From the NCBI GenBank assembly GCA_016788165.1, contig JAEUTH010000022.1:1-64000 (forward strand): a stretch of DNA of 64,000 nt, read 5' to 3'. The notes beneath the pieces were generated by a model. It saw only the letters and a program-made list of their open reading frames with translations. It was not told the origin of the DNA and searched no databases. This document shows positions 1 to 9,124 of this stretch, one piece after another. This stretch comes from Bacteroidia bacterium. GTDB lineage: Bacteria; Bacteroidota; Bacteroidia; AKYH767-A; OLB10. Made by a program: the position numbers and the translations under genes. How positions within the stretch are numbered: position 1 is the stretch's first letter; every line of letters begins with the position of its first letter.

Positions 1-175
1 CATCGCATGTGGTGGTATGCGTGTCCGATACACGCACCCAGCGTATGGTATCGCCTACGGTTGCACTTACGGTTTGTGGCGTAAACGAGAAATTACTTAC
101 TGCAACTGTAATTTTAGTTGCTTGGGCTTGCATTGCCATTAACGAGGCAAAAAATGCGGTGTAAATTTTTTTCAT
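1..175 (-). CDS. Cupredoxin/plastocyanin-like secreted protein, 5' part only
   Basis: The frame opens at an ATG at 173-175 and runs off the left edge; the first 58 residues are visible. A signal peptide (about residues 1-19, MKKIYTAFFASLMAMQAQA) is followed by VSNFSFTPQTVSATVGDTI-RWV, the opening strands typical of plastocyanin-like domains in Bacteroidota, where a beta-sandwich often precedes a T9SS tail. The HTTTC stretch lies where copper-site residues can occur, but the later Cys/His/Met ligands are outside the window, so metal binding cannot be judged. The gene is transcribed leftward, 76 bp downstream of the TlpA-like gene's stop on the same strand. A perfect palindrome at 198-211 lies just upstream of the start. 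Family placement is an inference from a short stretch. Confidence 0.6.
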   Translation of the reverse strand, partial: MKKIYTAFFASLMAMQAQATKITVAVSNFSFTPQTVSATVGDTIRWVRVSDTHTTTCD

Positions 176-197
176 GTATATGAGTTTAAGTGTTAAG

Positions 198-211
198 TAC
201 TTTACAAAGTA
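198..211. promoter_or_regulatory. Perfect palindrome upstream of the cupredoxin gene
   Basis: TACTTT-AC-AAAGTA is a perfect inverted repeat with a 2-base centre, 23 bp upstream of the start codon at 175 on the minus strand. It could be an operator or part of a promoter. The same AAAGTA/TACTTT words recur in palindromes at 16547-16566 and 63125-63134. No function is demonstrated. Confidence 0.3.
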
Positions 212-251
212 GGTATTTCAATATGTAATTAATGTCATAAAACCGAAAAAA

Positions 252-797
252 TTATTTTACAAGTAATGCATCTAAGTCGGTTTCAACGCCCATGCTTGGG
301 CGTTTGGCATCGGCACTTACTACCATGCCTTTTTTATCAATAAGTATATAGCGTGGTATAGTTGTAAGGTTATACGCTGTTGCAAATTTTCCATTATCAC
401 CTTTGGCTAATAATTGGATACCTGCGGGCAAAAAATCGGTTAAACACTTACGCCATGCGGCTTCATTGGCATCAATAGAAACGGCTAAAAAAACAATGTC
501 CTTGCCTTTATATTTTTCTTCTAAAGTTTTTGCTGCCGGAAACTGTTGCCTGCAAGGGCCGCACCAGCTTGCCCAGGCATCCAGATAAACCACCTTGCCT
601 TTAAAATCTTTTAATGCATATTTTTTTCCATTGGCATCGGCAAATTCAAATGCAGGGGCCGGTTTACCAACTACCAGACCGCCCATAGCCATAGCGGTTT
701 GCTGCATTTGTTGCTGTTGTTTGTTTACATCGGCATGTTGTGCCCAACTAATACAAGTTAGCATTAAGAAACCGGATAAAACTAAAGTACCTTTCAT
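252..797 (-). CDS. TlpA/ResA-type thiol-disulfide oxidoreductase
   Basis: A 181-residue secreted thioredoxin-fold protein. Residues 1-19 form a signal peptide (ending CISWAQ), followed by a Gln/Met-rich linker to about residue 40 and an AhpC/TSA-Redoxin domain. The catalytic pair is in WASWCGPCRQQFP (Cys79 and Cys82), and TTIPRYILID holds the cis-proline loop expected opposite the active site. TlpA/ResA proteins reduce disulfides of exported proteins, for example during cytochrome c maturation, in the periplasm. The electron donor and client are not shown. It is read leftward toward the cupredoxin gene, and a long non-coding region separates it from divergent nrdB. Confidence 0.9.
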   Translation of the reverse strand: MKGTLVLSGFLMLTCISWAQHADVNKQQQQMQQTAMAMGGLVVGKPAPAFEFADANGKKYALKDFKGKVVYLDAWASWCGPCRQQFPAAKTLEEKYKGKDIVFLAVSIDANEAAWRKCLTDFLPAGIQLLAKGDNGKFATAYNLTTIPRYILIDKKGMVVSADAKRPSMGVETDLDALLVK

Positions 798-870
798 GTT
801 CGTTTAAATTTTTGTTGCGATAATACATTTTTGATTTATAGGTTAAAATGAAGAATAAATGCAATAGGAT

Positions 871-997
871 AAAGCCTTGTATGTATATGTATGTTTTAAA
901 ATTACTTTTTGCATGGTAGCGGCATTTAGCTAAATTATTTTTTTACCGCCACCATACTTTTAAATAGTTATTAAAAATGCTTTATACACAAGGCTTT
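871..997. repeat. Nested inverted-repeat element with equal spacers
   Basis: The outer arms AAAGCCTTGT (871-880) and ACAAGGCTTT (988-997) match perfectly. The inner arms ATGGTAGCGG (913-922) and CCGCCACCAT (946-955) match at 9 of 10 positions. The spacer between outer and inner arm is 32 bases on both sides, so the halves are collinear although the spacers are themselves poorly complementary. The loop contains the palindrome ATTTAGCTAAAT (924-935) and a T-rich run. It could be a structured RNA, a degenerate miniature inverted-repeat element or a DNA-binding site. Confidence 0.5.
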
Positions 998-1090
998 GCA
1001 GGGTGTTTTTAGCTTTAAAAGTTCACTTTCATAAGGCTTTATTCTTTATTATCAAAACAAAATGCCATTTAATTTTTCAAACATGCTTTT

Positions 1091-1141
1091 TGTGGATAAT
1101 TGAACCCATATGTGTAAAAATTCAACTTTGATTGTGGATAG
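1091..1141. promoter_or_regulatory. Two DnaA-box-like sites upstream of nrdBA
   Basis: TGTGGATAA at 1091-1099 is the exact reverse complement of the classical DnaA box TTATCCACA. TGTGGATAG at 1133-1141 differs at the last base. Both have the same orientation and start 42 bases apart, about four helical turns. They lie 230-280 bp upstream of nrdB. In Escherichia coli DnaA binds and regulates the nrdAB promoter; similar control here is an inference. Confidence 0.4.
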
Positions 1142-1374
1142 CTTTAGGTAAAATTTGTGCCGCAAAATTATGGTGCGCTATCAGGTTTGTAAGTAATCAT
1201 TTCAATGTTTTTTAACGCAGCGTTCCTTTTTTGCAATTCAACGGACAGGATATAAATATAACAGGCTTTAATGCTTGATGCATGTGTAACAAGTTCATGC
1301 TTAAAGAATTAAAGTGTGGGATTTTTAGCCCCTTTCCTTTAGTAGTAGTACAACACATTAATTAATTGAATAAA

Positions 1375-2349
1375 ATGGAAATATTATTAGAAGAAAATAA
1401 AGACCGCTTTGTGTTATTCCCCATTAAGCACCCGGCCATTTGGGAGATGTATAAAAAATCGGAAGCCAGTTTTTGGACTGCAGAAGAGGTGGACCTAAGT
1501 GCCGACCTAATTGACTGGCGCGAAAAACTTACCGATAACGAACGCCATTTTATTAAACATGTATTAGCCTTTTTTGCGGCAAGCGATGGTATTGTAAATG
1601 AAAACCTGGCCGTAAATTTTTTGCAAGAAGTACAATTGCCCGAAGCACGTTGCTTTTACGGCTTTCAGGTGATGATTGAAAATATACACAGCGAAATGTA
1701 CTCGCTGCTAATTGACACCTACATAAGCGACAGTGCCGAAAAACACCATTTGCTGCATGCTATCGACACTGTACCCTGTGTGCAGAAAAAAGCCGAGTGG
1801 GCTTTGCGCTGGATAGGCAAAGGCTCCTTTGCCGAACGTTTAATTGCTTTTGCTGCCGTTGAAGGCATTTTCTTTAGCGGTTCGTTCTGCTCCATATTTT
1901 GGCTTAAAAAGCGCGGCCTAATGCCCGGCCTTAGTTTTAGTAATGAATTAATTAGCCGTGACGAAGGCATGCACTGCGATTTTGCATGCCTGTTATACAG
2001 CATGTTAAACGAAAAACTACCGGTAACAACCGTTCAAAAACTTATTGCCGATGCAGTAACCATCGAAAAAGAATTTGTAAGCGATGCCTTGCCCGTAAAT
2101 TTAATTGGTATGAATGCCGAACTTATGTGCCAATACATTGAATTTGTTGCCGACCGTTTATTGGTTGCATTAGGGGCTTCAAAAATTTACAATGCCACCA
2201 ATCCATTCGATTTTATGGATATGATTTCTATTCAAGGCAAAACCAATTTTTTCGAAAAACGGGTTTCCGAATATAAAAAAGCAGGTGTTAACACATCAGC
2301 AAACAACGATACCAATACACAAGGCATCAGCTTTAACGAAGACTTTTAA
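1375..2349 (+). CDS. nrdB: Ribonucleoside-diphosphate reductase class Ia, beta subunit
   Basis: The radical-bearing subunit of ribonucleotide reductase, which pairs with NrdA to convert NDPs to dNDPs in the cytoplasm. I chose ATG at 1375 ([12 protein letters not shown]) over an in-frame TTG nine bases earlier, giving 324 residues. Diiron ligands are visible: Glu102 and His105 in [10 protein letters not shown], with the radical tyrosine at Tyr109, the spacing of E. coli E115/H118/Y122. Further Glu/His ligands lie in [12 protein letters not shown] and RDEGMHCDF. Tyr109 supports class Ia chemistry rather than the Phe-containing class Ic. The short length and sequence resemble the eukaryote-like branch. 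It leads a two-gene operon, 44 bp ahead of nrdA. Confidence 0.96.
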   Translation: MEILLEENKDRFVLFPIKHPAIWEMYKKSEASFWTAEEVDLSADLIDWREKLTDNERHFIKHVLAFFAASDGIVNENLAVNFLQEVQLPEARCFYGFQVMIENIHSEMYSLLIDTYISDSAEKHHLLHAIDTVPCVQKKAEWALRWIGKGSFAERLIAFAAVEGIFFSGSFCSIFWLKKRGLMPGLSFSNELISRDEGMHCDFACLLYSMLNEKLPVTTVQKLIADAVTIEKEFVSDALPVNLIGMNAELMCQYIEFVADRLLVALGASKIYNATNPFDFMDMISIQGKTNFFEKRVSEYKKAGVNTSANNDTNTQGISFNEDF

Positions 2350-2393
2350 TACTACCCATCATTTAACCTCAACTCATAATAAATAAATAGCCC

Positions 2394-4802
2394 ATGTATG
2401 TTATAAAAAGAAACGGCAAACAAGAGAATGTGAAGTTTGATAAAATTACTGCACGCATTCAAAAGCTTTGCTACGGCCTTAATCCCGACCATGTAAACCC
2501 GCTTACAGTTGCACAAAAAGTTGTGCAAGGTGTTTATGATGGTGTTTCAACCAGTGAGTTAGATAACCTGGCTGCCGAAACTGCTGCTTCGCTTACGGTG
2601 CAACACCCCGATTATGCCCTGTTAGCCAGCAGAGTGGCCGTTAGTAATTTGCATAAAAACACCAACAAAAGTTTTAGCCAAACCATGCAGGTGTTGCACC
2701 GGTACATCGACCCTAAAACGGGTAAAAACGCACCCCTTATTGCCGATGATGTTTGGGAAGTGATTGAGGCACATGCCGATATGTTAGACTCTACCATAAT
2801 CTACGATCGCGATTTTGGTTACGATTTTTTTGGTTTCAAAACTTTAGAAAAATCATACTTGCTCAAAGTTAATGGTAAGGTAGTAGAACGCCCGCAACAC
2901 ATGCTTATGCGTGTAGCCGTTGGTATTCACAAAAACGATGTAGCCGAAGCCATTAAAACCTATGAATTAATGAGCGAGCGTTGGTTTACACATGCAACAC
3001 CCACATTATTTAATGCAGGTACACCCAAGCCGCAACTATCATCTTGCTTTTTATTAACCATGCGCAGCGATAGCATTGATGGCATTTACGAAACCTTGCA
3101 TCAAACCGCTAAAATATCGCAAAGTGCCGGTGGTATTGGGCTTAGCATACATAATGTACGCGCTACCGGATCCTATATACGTGGTACCAATGGTACTTCA
3201 AATGGTATCGTACCCATGCTACGTGTGTTTAACGATACTGCCCGTTATGTTGACCAAGGTGGCGGCAAACGCAAAGGCTCTTTTGCCATTTATTTAGAAC
3301 CCTGGCATGCCGATGTTTTCGACTTTTTGGATTTAAAGAAAAATCACGGTAAAGAAGAAGCACGTGCCCGCGATTTATTTTATGCCATGTGGATACCCGA
3401 TTTGTTTATGAAACGGGTGAAAGCAGAAGGAAGCTGGACTTTATTTTGCCCCAACGAAGCACCGGGTTTAGCCGATTGCTACGGAGCCGAATTTGAAACC
3501 CTGTATGCCAAATACGAAGCCGAAGGACGTGGCCGCAAAACCGTGCCTGCACGCGAGTTGTGGCTTAAAATTATGGAAAGCCAAATAGAAACCGGCACAC
3601 CCTACATGCTTTACAAAGATGCCTGCAATGAAAAATCAAATCAAAAAAACTTAGGCACTATAAAAAGCTCAAACCTGTGTACTGAAATTATGGAATACAC
3701 AGCCCCCGATGAAGTAGCTGTATGTAACCTGGCTTCAATTGCACTGCCACGCTTTGTTATAAATGGCAAATTTGATCATGATAAATTGTTTGATATAACC
3801 TATCAGGTTACCAAAAACCTGAATAAGATTATTGATGTAAATTACTACCCTGTAGAAGAAGCGCGCAACAGTAATTTTAGGCACAGGCCTATTGGTATTG
3901 GTGTACAAGGTTTAGCCGATGCTTTTATTTTAATGCGATATCCGTTCGAAAGCGAAGAAGCAAAAAAACTAAACCGCGAAATTTTCGAAACCATTTACTA
4001 TGCATCGCTTACAGCCAGTAAAGATTTAGCTATAAAAGATGGCTCTTACCAAACTTTTGCCGGTTCGCCCATTTCGCAAGGCATATTTCAGTTTGATATG
4101 TGGCAGGTAAAACCCAGCAACCGTTGGGAGTGGGATGTATTGCGCGAAGAAGTAAAAAAACACGGTGTTCGCAATTCACTGTTACTGGCACCAATGCCCA
4201 CTGCAAGCACTTCGCAAATACTGGGTAATAACGAATGTTTCGAGCCCTATACATCTAACATTTATGTAAGACGTGTTTTAAGTGGCGAATTTGTAGTAGT
4301 TAACAAACACCTGCTAAACGATTTAATTCGTGTAGGACTTTGGAATGCCGATGTACGCAATACCCTAATTGCAGCCAATGGCTCTATACAAAACATTGAC
4401 GGTATGCCCCAAGAATTAAAAGACTTGTATAAAACCGTTTGGGAAATTAAACAACGTACCGTAATTGATATGGCTGCCGACCGTGGTGCTTACATTTGCC
4501 AAAGCCAGAGCATGAACCTTTTTGTGCAGGATGTAAACTTTGCAAAACTTACCAGCATGCATTTTTATGCATGGGAAAAAGGTTTAAAAACAGGCATGTA
4601 CTATTTGCGAACCAAAGCCGCTGCCGACCCAATTAAATTTACCATTGATGCAGCCTATCTGCAAAAACCCATACCCGCTGATGAAATGGCTAAGCGTGAA
4701 AAAATATTGGATGCAAAACCATCCATAGATAATGAACAGGCGGTTAAAGAACTGTCATGCAGTTTGGATAACCCCGAAGACTGTATTTCTTGCGGAAGCT
4801 AA
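2394..4802 (+). CDS. nrdA: Ribonucleoside-diphosphate reductase class Ia, alpha subunit
   Basis: The catalytic and allosteric subunit, 802 residues. An ATP-cone (about residues 1-90) should carry the dATP/ATP activity switch. The active-site residues are visible: Cys218 in LSSCFLL, Asn427/Cys429/Glu431 in SNLCTEI and Cys444 in AVCNLAS. The C-terminal tail CISCGS supplies the Cys pair (797, 800) that re-reduces the active site. The protein is strikingly like animal RRM1 from the first residues to the CSL-N-CxxCGS tail, consistent with the eukaryote-like subclass found in Bacteroidota. It lies directly downstream of nrdB and is closed by a strong terminator. Confidence 0.97.
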   Translation: MYVIKRNGKQENVKFDKITARIQKLCYGLNPDHVNPLTVAQKVVQGVYDGVSTSELDNLAAETAASLTVQHPDYALLASRVAVSNLHKNTNKSFSQTMQVLHRYIDPKTGKNAPLIADDVWEVIEAHADMLDSTIIYDRDFGYDFFGFKTLEKSYLLKVNGKVVERPQHMLMRVAVGIHKNDVAEAIKTYELMSERWFTHATPTLFNAGTPKPQLSSCFLLTMRSDSIDGIYETLHQTAKISQSAGGIGLSIHNVRATGSYIRGTNGTSNGIVPMLRVFNDTARYVDQGGGKRKGSFAIYLEPWHADVFDFLDLKKNHGKEEARARDLFYAMWIPDLFMKRVKAEGSWTLFCPNEAPGLADCYGAEFETLYAKYEAEGRGRKTVPARELWLKIMESQIETGTPYMLYKDACNEKSNQKNLGTIKSSNLCTEIMEYTAPDEVAVCNLASIALPRFVINGKFDHDKLFDITYQVTKNLNKIIDVNYYPVEEARNSNFRHRPIGIGVQGLADAFILMRYPFESEEAKKLNREIFETIYYASLTASKDLAIKDGSYQTFAGSPISQGIFQFDMWQVKPSNRWEWDVLREEVKKHGVRNSLLLAPMPTASTSQILGNNECFEPYTSNIYVRRVLSGEFVVVNKHLLNDLIRVGLWNADVRNTLIAANGSIQNIDGMPQELKDLYKTVWEIKQRTVIDMAADRGAYICQSQSMNLFVQDVNFAKLTSMHFYAWEKGLKTGMYYLRTKAAADPIKFTIDAAYLQKPIPADEMAKREKILDAKPSIDNEQAVKELSCSLDNPEDCISCGS

Positions 4803-4808
4803 ACGCAT

Positions 4809-4855
4809 AAAACAAAAGCGGCTGTATCGTTTACTGATACAGCCGCTTTTGTTTT
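4809..4855 (+). terminator. Rho-independent terminator after nrdA
   Basis: A perfect 20-bp stem (4809-4828 with 4836-4855) around the 7-base loop GTTTACT, with a GC-rich core (GCGGCTGTATC) and flanking A/T runs. It starts 7 bases past the nrdA stop. The A and T runs on both sides would let it work in both directions. Confidence 0.95.
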
Positions 4856-5241
4856 ATACAACTTCGGCAGATAAGGGTTAGTGCTTTATTTAGATTAAAG
4901 GATAAATTATCGTTTAACTTACATCGCCATAACGAAGTTTACAATAGTAATGGGTTTTGTAATTTACCGCTACGCATAAGCTTAGCGTGTAGCGTGAACC
5001 ATAGTTTGAAATAGCCGTTGCCAAATTAGCAAGTTTTTTCAATGGGCAATTGCTGCATGAATTATAAATGTGCAATTGACACACCCGATAAAAATTAAAA
5101 CGGGTATAAAATTTTAATTTGTTTAAGGAAATTGGCTTAAACAAATGTTTGCTGCTTGTTTTATAATCATAATAAGCCTGTACTTACCCTATAAATTTTA
5201 ATAGACGTTTAGTATGTTCGTAACCACTTTTGTATTTTAAA
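4856..5241. other. 386-bp intergenic region, nrdA to dprA
   Basis: No credible gene: a 76-codon minus-strand frame here has no recognisable features. The only structure seen is an 11-bp perfect inverted repeat, ATTTGTTTAAG at 5117-5127 and CTTAAACAAAT at 5136-5146, around GAAATTGG. It lacks a following T-run, so it reads more like an operator or RNA hairpin than a terminator. The dprA promoter must lie in this region. Confidence 0.5.
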
Positions 5242-6351
5242 ATGCAGCAAGAAATACCGGATCATATTTACAAAATTGCCCTTACCCAAATACCGGGTGT
5301 AGGGCCGGTGTTAGCAAAAAACCTGCTAAGCTATTGTGGTAATGTAGCCGCTGTGTTTAACGATAAAGTTGCACACCTGTCGAAAATACCGGGCATTGGG
5401 CCACATTTGGCCAAAACCATACACCACTATAAAAATTTTGACAAAGCGTTTGCCGAGCATGCCTTTATTAATAAAAATAATATTCAAGCCATTTTTTTTG
5501 CAGACGATGCATATCCGCAACGTTTAAAACATTGTGCCGATGGGCCTGTAATGTTATATTATAAAGGTCAAGCCAATCTTAATCAAAGTCGTATGTTGGC
5601 TATTGTAGGCACACGCATGGCTACTGATTATGGCAAAGCGCAAACCGAAAAAATTATAGAAACGTTGTTGCCCTTTCAACCCACAATTGTAAGTGGTTTG
5701 GCTTATGGTATTGATGTATGCGCACATAAAAGTGCATTAAAAAACAACTTACAAACCATTGCTGTATTGGCGCATGGGTTAGATAGAATGTATCCGGCAG
5801 TACATAAAAGTGTAGCTGATAAAATGGTGCACAGTGGCGGCCTTTTAACCGAATATGGTCAAAATACAAACCCCGATAGAGAAAACTTTCCGGCACGTAA
5901 CCGGATTGTGGCCGGTTTATGTGATGCCGTAATCGTTATAGAAGCCGGTGTGGGTGGTGGCGCACTTATTACTGCCGATTTAGCCAACGGTTATAATCGG
6001 GATGTTTTTGCAATACCTGGACGTGTGGATGATGCAGCATCGGCAGGTTGTAACCAACTTATAAAATCCAACAAAGCCAATTTAATCGAAAGCGCTGCCG
6101 ATATTGTTTACTTATTAGGATGGAAAAACGAAAAGCAAAAGCAAAAAACCATACAGCGAAATTTATTTGCCGAAATAAGTAAAGACGAACAAATGTTAGT
6201 TGACCTGTTAAGCCAGCAAGGCGCCATGAATATTGATAACCTGTTGGCACAAAACCAATTACCTGCCAGTAAAATTGCAGCACTGTTGCTTAATCTCGAA
6301 TTTAATGGCATTGTAAAATCATTGCCCGGAAAAATGTTTACTTTAATATGA
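5242..6351 (+). CDS. dprA: DNA-processing protein DprA (Smf)
   Basis: A RecA/ssDNA loader in natural transformation, acting in the cytoplasm on incoming single strands. ATG at 5242 (MQQEIPDHIYKI) is preferred to an in-frame TTG at 5230, giving 369 residues. The N-terminus has helix-hairpin-helix motifs (TQIPGVGPVLAKNLL and SKIPGIGPHLAKTI). The Rossmann-like core follows: LAIVGTRMATDYGK, SGLAYGIDVCAHKSAL, ENFPARNRIVAGL, GALITADLANGYNRDVFAIPG. The C-terminal 60 residues form the winged-helix DprA_WH domain. The stop overlaps the start of the next gene by 4 bases. Other competence genes are not present in the window. Confidence 0.95.
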   Translation: MQQEIPDHIYKIALTQIPGVGPVLAKNLLSYCGNVAAVFNDKVAHLSKIPGIGPHLAKTIHHYKNFDKAFAEHAFINKNNIQAIFFADDAYPQRLKHCADGPVMLYYKGQANLNQSRMLAIVGTRMATDYGKAQTEKIIETLLPFQPTIVSGLAYGIDVCAHKSALKNNLQTIAVLAHGLDRMYPAVHKSVADKMVHSGGLLTEYGQNTNPDRENFPARNRIVAGLCDAVIVIEAGVGGGALITADLANGYNRDVFAIPGRVDDAASAGCNQLIKSNKANLIESAADIVYLLGWKNEKQKQKTIQRNLFAEISKDEQMLVDLLSQQGAMNIDNLLAQNQLPASKIAALLLNLEFNGIVKSLPGKMFTLI

Positions 6352-8042
6352 TGTCTATGAAACAAATCAGCAATACCCAAATATTTATAGAAATTGCATT
6401 GCTTTCATTTCAGCATGTCAAAGCGCAAAACGATTCGTTAGAGCGTAGCATTTGCTTCGGTTTATATAATAAAGTAACAGCGGCATTAGCCGAGGACGAT
6501 GCACATAGTTTTTATGTAGCGTATCAAACTACGGATACAGATGCCGTTTACCACCGGCCATATCTTGCTAAACTGGCCGAGTTAGGCGGCACTATTTGGC
6601 AACGCATTCCGTTCGACTCTGCTTACGAAACCGGTGGCGTATTACATATTCACCACGATTACGACAGCAACTTAATTGTAAGTGGATTAACAACCATTTG
6701 TGATGTAGTTGATGGTAATGGATATGTTGAAAAAGTAATGCGTAGCGATGGCAGCCGCATTTGGCTTAAATCTTTTAAACGAAATAAAAACTTTGGAAAC
6801 AGCGCAATTACACTTTCCGATAGCACCTACTGGGTTACCGATGGTGATGGTATATTACACTTAGATCAAAATGGCGACAGCATAAATTATTTCATAAGTA
6901 ACCTGGGGGCTGTACGCAAAATAATGTATCAGTCCGATGGATATTATATTGCACAAGCCGACAGTGGTTTGCTTCGGTTTAATGCAGCAGGTAGTGCTAT
7001 TAATGGATACTATACCAACCTGGGTATTAATCATGCTGTGGTGGCGGATAGTGGCAATGTATTTCTAAATTCCAGCGTGGCCATATTCAGGGTGGACAGT
7101 ACGCTCAATGGTTTGTTAGCATACTACCCGCCAGCCAATGTTACCGCTATAACCGATATGGTTGACAATGAAAACCGATTATGGATTTTAGCGCAATTGA
7201 ATAATAACACCAGCCGTTTAATTAAACTGAGTTATGACCTGACATTTTTAGCCGGCCATACATTTAATTATTTTAATGACAGCGATATGACGGCTCAAAA
7301 AATTTTGGTAAACATTCATGACTATGATTTATTGTTTGACGAAAAGCTATCATCGGGACAAGCATTGGTTTTAAAATCGTGGGCTAAAACAGGTAATATA
7401 ACATATCACTACAATAACGATTTGGGTGTAACAAATATTCAAATTGACAGCAGCTATGCACAGGTAAATCAAACAGGAGGCAACACATTTTTGCAGGCTT
7501 TTATGCATACGAAAGTATGTGTTAAAAATTTTGGTACCAGGCCGGCAAATACATTTCAACTGCATGCACTTATTCCTAATACAATGGGTATTTGTGCGCA
7601 ACCTGCTTATGTAATTCAGGTGGATACAATTTTAAATACAAACGATTCAGCATGGGTTGATTTAGGCTGGCTGCAAACCGGCTACTTCGATACCATACAA
7701 AATCCATTTAATTTATGTTTTTACACGGCTGCTGCCGACCAACTTATGGACTATAACCACAGCAACGACCAAACATGTGTAACGGTTAGTATAAATACAT
7801 TTACAGGGTGGGACGAAAAAATATTGCCGGTGCGTTTAATGCCTAATCCGGCAATGCATCAAATTACAATTAGCCATGTAAACAGCGGCAACCATTATTA
7901 CAAAATTATAGATACAACAGGCCGAATGTTAATGGCGCAACAATACAACAGTAACCAACTGATAGTAAATATAAACAAGTTACATAGCGGGTTATATTTT
8001 GTAATTACCGATGATGGTGTAATGCGCTTAGTAAAGCAGTAA
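6348..8042 (+). CDS. T9SS type A sorting-domain protein, function unknown
   Basis: A 564-residue exported protein. ATGs at 6348, 6351 and 6357 are all possible starts; the one at 6357 (MKQISNTQIF) gives the most usual signal peptide, ending VKAQ. The middle has repeated short beta-strand segments (SDGSRIWLKSF, SDSTYWVTDGDGILHL, DSGLLRFNAAG) consistent with a propeller-like fold, and then an Ig/CARDB-like section with paired HALIPNTMG and DSAWVDLGW strands. The last 70 residues are a T9SS sorting domain (VRLMPNPAMHQITI...GLYFVITDDGVMRLVKQ). It should therefore be secreted or surface-anchored. Substrate or partner is unknown. The ATG overlaps the dprA stop, and its own stop overlaps the next start. 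Confidence 0.85.
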   Translation: MMSMKQISNTQIFIEIALLSFQHVKAQNDSLERSICFGLYNKVTAALAEDDAHSFYVAYQTTDTDAVYHRPYLAKLAELGGTIWQRIPFDSAYETGGVLHIHHDYDSNLIVSGLTTICDVVDGNGYVEKVMRSDGSRIWLKSFKRNKNFGNSAITLSDSTYWVTDGDGILHLDQNGDSINYFISNLGAVRKIMYQSDGYYIAQADSGLLRFNAAGSAINGYYTNLGINHAVVADSGNVFLNSSVAIFRVDSTLNGLLAYYPPANVTAITDMVDNENRLWILAQLNNNTSRLIKLSYDLTFLAGHTFNYFNDSDMTAQKILVNIHDYDLLFDEKLSSGQALVLKSWAKTGNITYHYNNDLGVTNIQIDSSYAQVNQTGGNTFLQAFMHTKVCVKNFGTRPANTFQLHALIPNTMGICAQPAYVIQVDTILNTNDSAWVDLGWLQTGYFDTIQNPFNLCFYTAAADQLMDYNHSNDQTCVTVSINTFTGWDEKILPVRLMPNPAMHQITISHVNSGNHYYKIIDTTGRMLMAQQYNSNQLIVNINKLHSGLYFVITDDGVMRLVKQ

Positions 8043-9124
8043 TGAAAAAAGTTTTGGTTGCACCATTAAATTGGGGTTTAGGACATGCAACACGATGTAT
8101 GCCTGTAATTGAAACACTGCAACATAAAGGTGCAAAGGTTTATGTGGCCAGCAGCGGCCAGGCATTACAATGGCTAAAACAGGCTTGCAATGATGTTACA
8201 TTTATAAACTTGCCCGACTACAACATTGCTTACAGTAAAAACAATCAGGCAATTGCAGTATTAAAAACTTGGTTTAAAATAAACAAATCAATTGCAAACG
8301 AACATAAGCTGCTGTTACAATTACAGCAGCAATACCATTTCGATATTGTTATAAGCGACAACCGTTATGGCATGTGGCATGCCGATGTATTAAGCATTTT
8401 TATTTGTCATCAAATCCAGATACCGGTTTATGGTTTTTTTAGTTGGCTGCGTAAACCACTTTTAAATTATCACTATAAAAAAATTAAAAAATTTAATCGC
8501 TGCTGGATACCGGATGCTGAAACCGAAAACAATTTAAGTGGCATCATGTCGCATGGTTTTAAGCAACTACTGCCAACAAATTATATTGGTTTGTTGAGCC
8601 GTTTTGTATTGAACGATACACGTTTGCAACCCATACATAAAACGCTGCTGACATTAGGCCCTTTCCAGATTATTGTAGTATTAAGCGGACCCGAACCACA
8701 ACGCACCATGCTGCAACAAATAGTAAGCAAACAATTGATTGATTCAGGTATTAAAACATTGGTGGTGCAAGGACTGCCTAACGCTGAACAAATAGTTACG
8801 GTAGACAACATAACATACGTAAGTTATTTAAACACGGCTACATTAAAATACTGGCTGCAACATATACCGGTTATTATTTGCCGTAGCGGATACTCAACTT
8901 TAATGGATTTATCTGCTTTAAACCTAAAAGCAATCGTAATACCCACACCGGGGCAATATGAGCAAATGTACCTGGCACAATATCATCACCAGGCAGGTAA
9001 TGTGTGGGCAGTAAATCAAAATCGGTTTAATTTAAACGAAGCCATTAATGGGTACCATAAAACCAAAGGGTTTCAAGTATCATTGCCGCTTGATTACATG
9101 CAATTTATTGACGAAATAATTTAA
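8042..9124 (+). CDS. Glycosyltransferase, MurG/GT28-like (COG1819 type)
   Basis: A 360-residue GT-B type enzyme without signal peptide or clear membrane segment. The N-terminal APLNWGLGHATRCMPVIETL is the glycine-rich acceptor loop seen in UDP-glucuronosyl and MurG-like transferases. In the C-terminal half, IICRSGYSTLMDLSALNLKA followed by IPTPGQYEQ corresponds to the nucleotide-sugar-binding loop. Donor and acceptor cannot be read from sequence. The start codon overlaps the preceding stop by one base (TAATG), implying translational coupling, and the 3' end overlaps the convergent lipoprotein gene by 4 bases. Confidence 0.85.
   Translation: MKKVLVAPLNWGLGHATRCMPVIETLQHKGAKVYVASSGQALQWLKQACNDVTFINLPDYNIAYSKNNQAIAVLKTWFKINKSIANEHKLLLQLQQQYHFDIVISDNRYGMWHADVLSIFICHQIQIPVYGFFSWLRKPLLNYHYKKIKKFNRCWIPDAETENNLSGIMSHGFKQLLPTNYIGLLSRFVLNDTRLQPIHKTLLTLGPFQIIVVLSGPEPQRTMLQQIVSKQLIDSGIKTLVVQGLPNAEQIVTVDNITYVSYLNTATLKYWLQHIPVIICRSGYSTLMDLSALNLKAIVIPTPGQYEQMYLAQYHHQAGNVWAVNQNRFNLNEAINGYHKTKGFQVSLPLDYMQFIDEII

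Larger units (their letters stand above)
798..1374. other. 577-bp intergenic region between tlpA-like gene and nrdB
   Basis: No convincing reading frame. It separates two divergent genes, so it should hold both promoters. Two structures stand out and are listed separately: a symmetric inverted-repeat element at 871-997 and two DnaA-box-like sites at 1091-1141. The AAAGCCTT word of the inverted repeat appears a third time in inverse orientation near 1032-1039. I see no clear promoter hexamers. Confidence 0.6.

Noticed and set aside
1104-1115. ACCCATATGTGT as a possible NrdR box
   Set aside because: Only a partial palindrome and too far from the NrdR consensus; no second box at the expected spacing.
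4914-5144. A 76-codon minus-strand frame between nrdA and dprA
   Set aside because: No homology I recognise, unusual composition (many Tyr, Asn, Cys) and no ribosome-binding context; its 5' end lies in the inverted repeat.
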